NCBI GenBank assembly: GCA_020851635.1 | Contig: JADZCJ010000044.1 | Coordinates: 62,001-126,000, forward strand | Length of the DNA stretch: 64,000 nucleotides | Direction of reading: 5' to 3' | Origin: Anaerolineae bacterium | GTDB lineage: Bacteria; Chloroflexota; Anaerolineae; UBA4142; SHND01 | In this document: in pieces, positions 61,892-64,000 of the stretch | Position numbering within the stretch: the first letter of the stretch is position 1 | Layout: every line of letters begins with the position of its first letter | The notes under the pieces: model-generated | The model's database searches: none | Seen by the model: only the letters and a program-made list of their open reading frames with translations | What the model was told of the DNA's origin: nothing | Position numbers and translations under genes: made by a program

Positions 61892-63059
61892 GGATTGCCT
61901 CACGATACAACGCCAAATACTGCGACGCGACCTCTTGCCACGAATGCGGCCAAGCCCAAGCGCGCGCACGCACACCCAATTCTGCGCGCCGCGAATCGTC
62001 TCGAATCAATCTCCTGCACGCATCGGCGAGCGCGTCCGCACCCGCGGCGACCAACAGCTCTTGATCGTGCCGCGCATCCGTGCCTTCCAATCCTTCGGGC
62101 GTGGTCACGACCGCTTTGCCCATCGCCATTGCTTCCAAGAGTTTGTTTTTGATACCGCCTGCCTCGCGCATCGGGACAACCATCACTTGCTGCTCCGCCA
62201 CATACGGGCGCACATCTTGAACTGTGCCCGTTACCCGGATCCGCGTGTCGTCCGTCAACGCCAAAATATCGCGCGTAGGATTGCGCCCGATGATCGTAAA
62301 AACCGCTTTGGGCACGGCTTGCCATACGCGCGGCATGACAGCTCGCGCAAAATAGAGCGCGGCGCGGCGGTTGGGGATATAGTCCATGACTCCCAAAAAA
62401 CCAATGTGCGCGGGTTTTTCTGCATTGTTAATTGGCGCAAAATAATCCGTATCCACACCGTTCGGGATCACGCGCACAGCGAGCGTGGGTGCGAGGGATT
62501 GCAAAAATTGCTGCTCTTGCGTCGTCACAACGCACACGCGCGTTCCCTTGAGATACTGCGTTGTCTCGTAGCGGCGCATTTTTTCAACCTGATAGCGCGC
62601 ATATGCACGGTCGCGCAATGTCGGTCCGGTGGTCTGCCACTGTTCCAAAACCAGCGTGAGCGAATCGTGCGGCGCCAGCACGGTAGGTAGAGGTGCAACG
62701 GCGTCGGTGTACTGTGCCATTTTCGCCGTGTCCAAATGCACCACATCAATCTCGAGCGCTTGGATCGCCTTTCGCAATGTCCCGCGCATTCGGTCCGAAT
62801 CAACGCCACGCACCCAAACCGGCAGGGGGTCGGTAAAACTGGACAGCCACTTGCCCGCTTTGCTGGGGTTCGGTGGCAGCACGGTTCGCGTTTCAGCAAA
62901 CCATTCGCGCATCTCTGCCGCCGTCCCATCCCGCTCTGCAAAGGTGACGAGAAACAATGTATGCTCCCGTGCTAACGCCCGCGCGAGATTGGCGACGATC
63001 AGGCGCGCTCCATCGTTGGGCGGGAAAGGCGGCGCGGGGGTCACAAACAAAATGTTCAC
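61872..63059 (-). CDS. GT4-family glycosyltransferase (WcaI/Stp1-like)
   Basis: 395 residues: NILFVTPAPPFPPNDGARLIVANLARAL at the N-terminus is typical of the sugar-transferase/PEP-CTERM Stp1 group, with VIPNGVDTDYFAP in the middle and PMREAGGIKNKLLEAMAMGKAVVTTPEGLEG as the donor motif. Its start overlaps the upstream glycosyltransferase stop by 4 bases (ATGA). Confidence 0.88.
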   Translation of the reverse strand: MNILFVTPAPPFPPNDGARLIVANLARALAREHTLFLVTFAERDGTAAEMREWFAETRTVLPPNPSKAGKWLSSFTDPLPVWVRGVDSDRMRGTLRKAIQALEIDVVHLDTAKMAQYTDAVAPLPTVLAPHDSLTLVLEQWQTTGPTLRDRAYARYQVEKMRRYETTQYLKGTRVCVVTTQEQQFLQSLAPTLAVRVIPNGVDTDYFAPINNAEKPAHIGFLGVMDYIPNRRAALYFARAVMPRVWQAVPKAVFTIIGRNPTRDILALTDDTRIRVTGTVQDVRPYVAEQQVMVVPMREAGGIKNKLLEAMAMGKAVVTTPEGLEGTDARHDQELLVAAGADALADACRRLIRDDSRRAELGVRARAWAWPHSWQEVASQYLALYREAIHAAAGR

Positions 63060-64000
63060 GTGCGGTCCTTGCCGAGCGCGTTCGTATACGCCCGCTCCAG
63101 CTGCGCGACGCTGTTTCGCAATGCATAGTGTGTCTCGACGCGCTTGCGACCATTGAACCCCAGCTCTCGCCGCAAGCGCGCATCGTTCAAGAGTTGAATG
63201 ACGCGCGCAGCCAGCGCACGTGGGTCCTTTGGCGGCACAAGAAAACCCGTTTCACCGTCCACAATCGTCTCGGAGGGTCCTCCCACGTTCGTGCTCACGA
63301 CCGGAATCGCGCACGCCATCGCTTCGATATTTGTCATCCCGTAGGTCTCGAAACCGGACGGGCACACCAGCACATCGCTCGAACAGAGGATGCGCGCCAC
63401 ATCCGCGCGAAACCCGCAAAACACCACCGCGCGCCGCAGACGTTCGTCGTTCCTCACGCGTTCGCGCACCATGTCTCGCGTTTCGTTTGCGTCGCGCGTG
63501 TCAAATGCCGCATCGCCGACAAACAAAAAACGCGCGCCGGGGACCGCGTCCAGAATCGCCGGCGCGGCATTCAGAAAATTTGCGTGCCCCTTGACCGATT
63601 GAAAGCGCGCGAGCAGTGTCACGACAGGCGCATTGGGCGCAACATCGAATTGGGCGAGAAACTCGACATCACGCGCGCCCGGCGAGAAAATTTCCGTGTC
63701 CACACCAAACGGAATGACCGCAATCTTGCCTGCCAGACGCGGGTTCGCATCCGTCAGACACCGTTTGATGTGCTGTGTCGGCGTCACAATCTGCGCCAAC
63801 ATTTTTTCGTAAAAGGTGGTCTTCCAACCGCGCTCCGCCTGCCACCACCCCCAGCTCGTCCACACGACAGGTATCCCGCGCAACTTGGCGACCGGCGCGG
63901 CGTAATACGCCCCTTCGGGATCGTTGCAGTGAATCAACGCGATCGCGTGTTTGTCCAGATATCCATTCAATCGCGCAAAAAAATCGAGCGAGACGGTCGG
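63056..64000 (-). CDS. GT4-family glycosyltransferase, N-terminus off the window
   Basis: At least 314 residues, open to the right edge. The frame PTVSLDFFARLNGYLDKHAI continues through IHCNDPEGAYYAAPVAKLRGIPVVWTSWGWW and the donor motif CPSGFETYGMTNIEAMACAIPVVSTNVGG. An apparent start inside the window would be TTG at 63970, but the upstream codons read as real protein, so the gene is called partial. It is the first of the overlapping glycosyltransferase run 64.0-60.8 kb. Confidence 0.88.
   Translation of the reverse strand, partial: PTVSLDFFARLNGYLDKHAIALIHCNDPEGAYYAAPVAKLRGIPVVWTSWGWWQAERGWKTTFYEKMLAQIVTPTQHIKRCLTDANPRLAGKIAVIPFGVDTEIFSPGARDVEFLAQFDVAPNAPVVTLLARFQSVKGHANFLNAAPAILDAVPGARFLFVGDAAFDTRDANETRDMVRERVRNDERLRRAVVFCGFRADVARILCSSDVLVCPSGFETYGMTNIEAMACAIPVVSTNVGGPSETIVDGETGFLVPPKDPRALAARVIQLLNDARLRRELGFNGRKRVETHYALRNSVAQLERAYTNALGKDRT

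Noticed and set aside
1-64000. tRNA or rRNA genes
   Set aside because: I looked for tRNA-like GGTTCGAATCC arms with matching acceptor stems and for rRNA core sequences and saw none, but short tRNAs could be missed without a covariance search.
1-64000. Transposase or integrase genes and target-site duplications
   Set aside because: No frame shows DDE, tyrosine recombinase or HUH motifs. The repeats present are tandem heptamers and palindromic units rather than insertion-sequence ends.

Overview
The window is GC-rich (roughly 58-60% by eye) bacterial DNA with densely packed, often overlapping genes. It most resembles Chloroflexota (Anaerolineae-like). This rests on the mix of families: class I HMG-CoA reductase with a beta-rich N-terminal domain, a BTAD/AAA/TPR regulator, Tm-1-type proteins, a glycine-rich RRM protein, DUF2277 and DUF4342. 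No rRNA or ClpB-type marker is present, so the phylum is inference. No tRNA, rRNA, CRISPR array, prophage or transposase was recognised.

Layout. 0-7.7 kb: a partial exported protein, an RpiB-like isomerase with a methyltransferase and a hydrolase, then a full-length Lhr helicase and a dodecin-like protein on the minus strand. 7.9-11.5 kb: HMG-CoA reductase, an AidB-like acyl-CoA dehydrogenase and a small membrane protein. 11.7-20.5 kb: a nine-gene plus-strand operon behind a good sigma-70-type promoter (Tm-1/UPF0261 protein, flavin monooxygenase, PEP-hydrolase-like TIM barrel, DUF2277, SnoaL-like, Gfo/Idh oxidoreductase, degenerate class II aldolase, lipoyl-E1alpha fusion, E1beta). It looks like one uncharacterised catabolic route. 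20.5-34.7 kb: OsmC, an SHMT paralogue, a PqqD-Tat-Cys-rich fusion protein, a two-domain multicopper oxidase, a BBE-type flavoprotein, a PLAT-like secreted protein beside a SARP regulator, two small proteins, an MFS transporter and a cNMP-GAF-SpoIIE phosphatase. 34.7-47.1 kb: nucleotide synthesis and salvage (guaB, xpt, carB, carA, purB, purA), interrupted by a secreted 39-residue-repeat protein. 47.1-64 kb: an RRM protein and an extracellular polysaccharide locus (O-antigen-ligase-like protein, GT-C proteins, polyprenyl-phosphate sugar transferase, five GT2/GT4 glycosyltransferases, a methyltransferase) containing another large secreted protein and gene debris.

Two repeat systems run through the window. 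The first is short tandem heptamers at nine or more places, several inside genes: lhr, the aldolase, E1alpha, the 5' end of E1beta, the carA-carB junction and the 3' ends of two membrane-protein genes. The second is a palindromic element with core CCAATCTCCCGATTGG, in tandem blocks at gene borders of the polysaccharide locus.

Functional themes are purine and pyrimidine nucleotide supply, a putative oxygenase/dehydrogenase/aldolase/2-oxoacid-decarboxylase pathway, copper/Tat-exported redox proteins, and surface polysaccharide assembly. The most unusual items are the PqqD-Tat-Cys protein (22.6-23.2 kb), the lipoyl-E1alpha fusion inside the 11.9-20.5 kb operon, and the heptamer repeats recruited into coding sequence.
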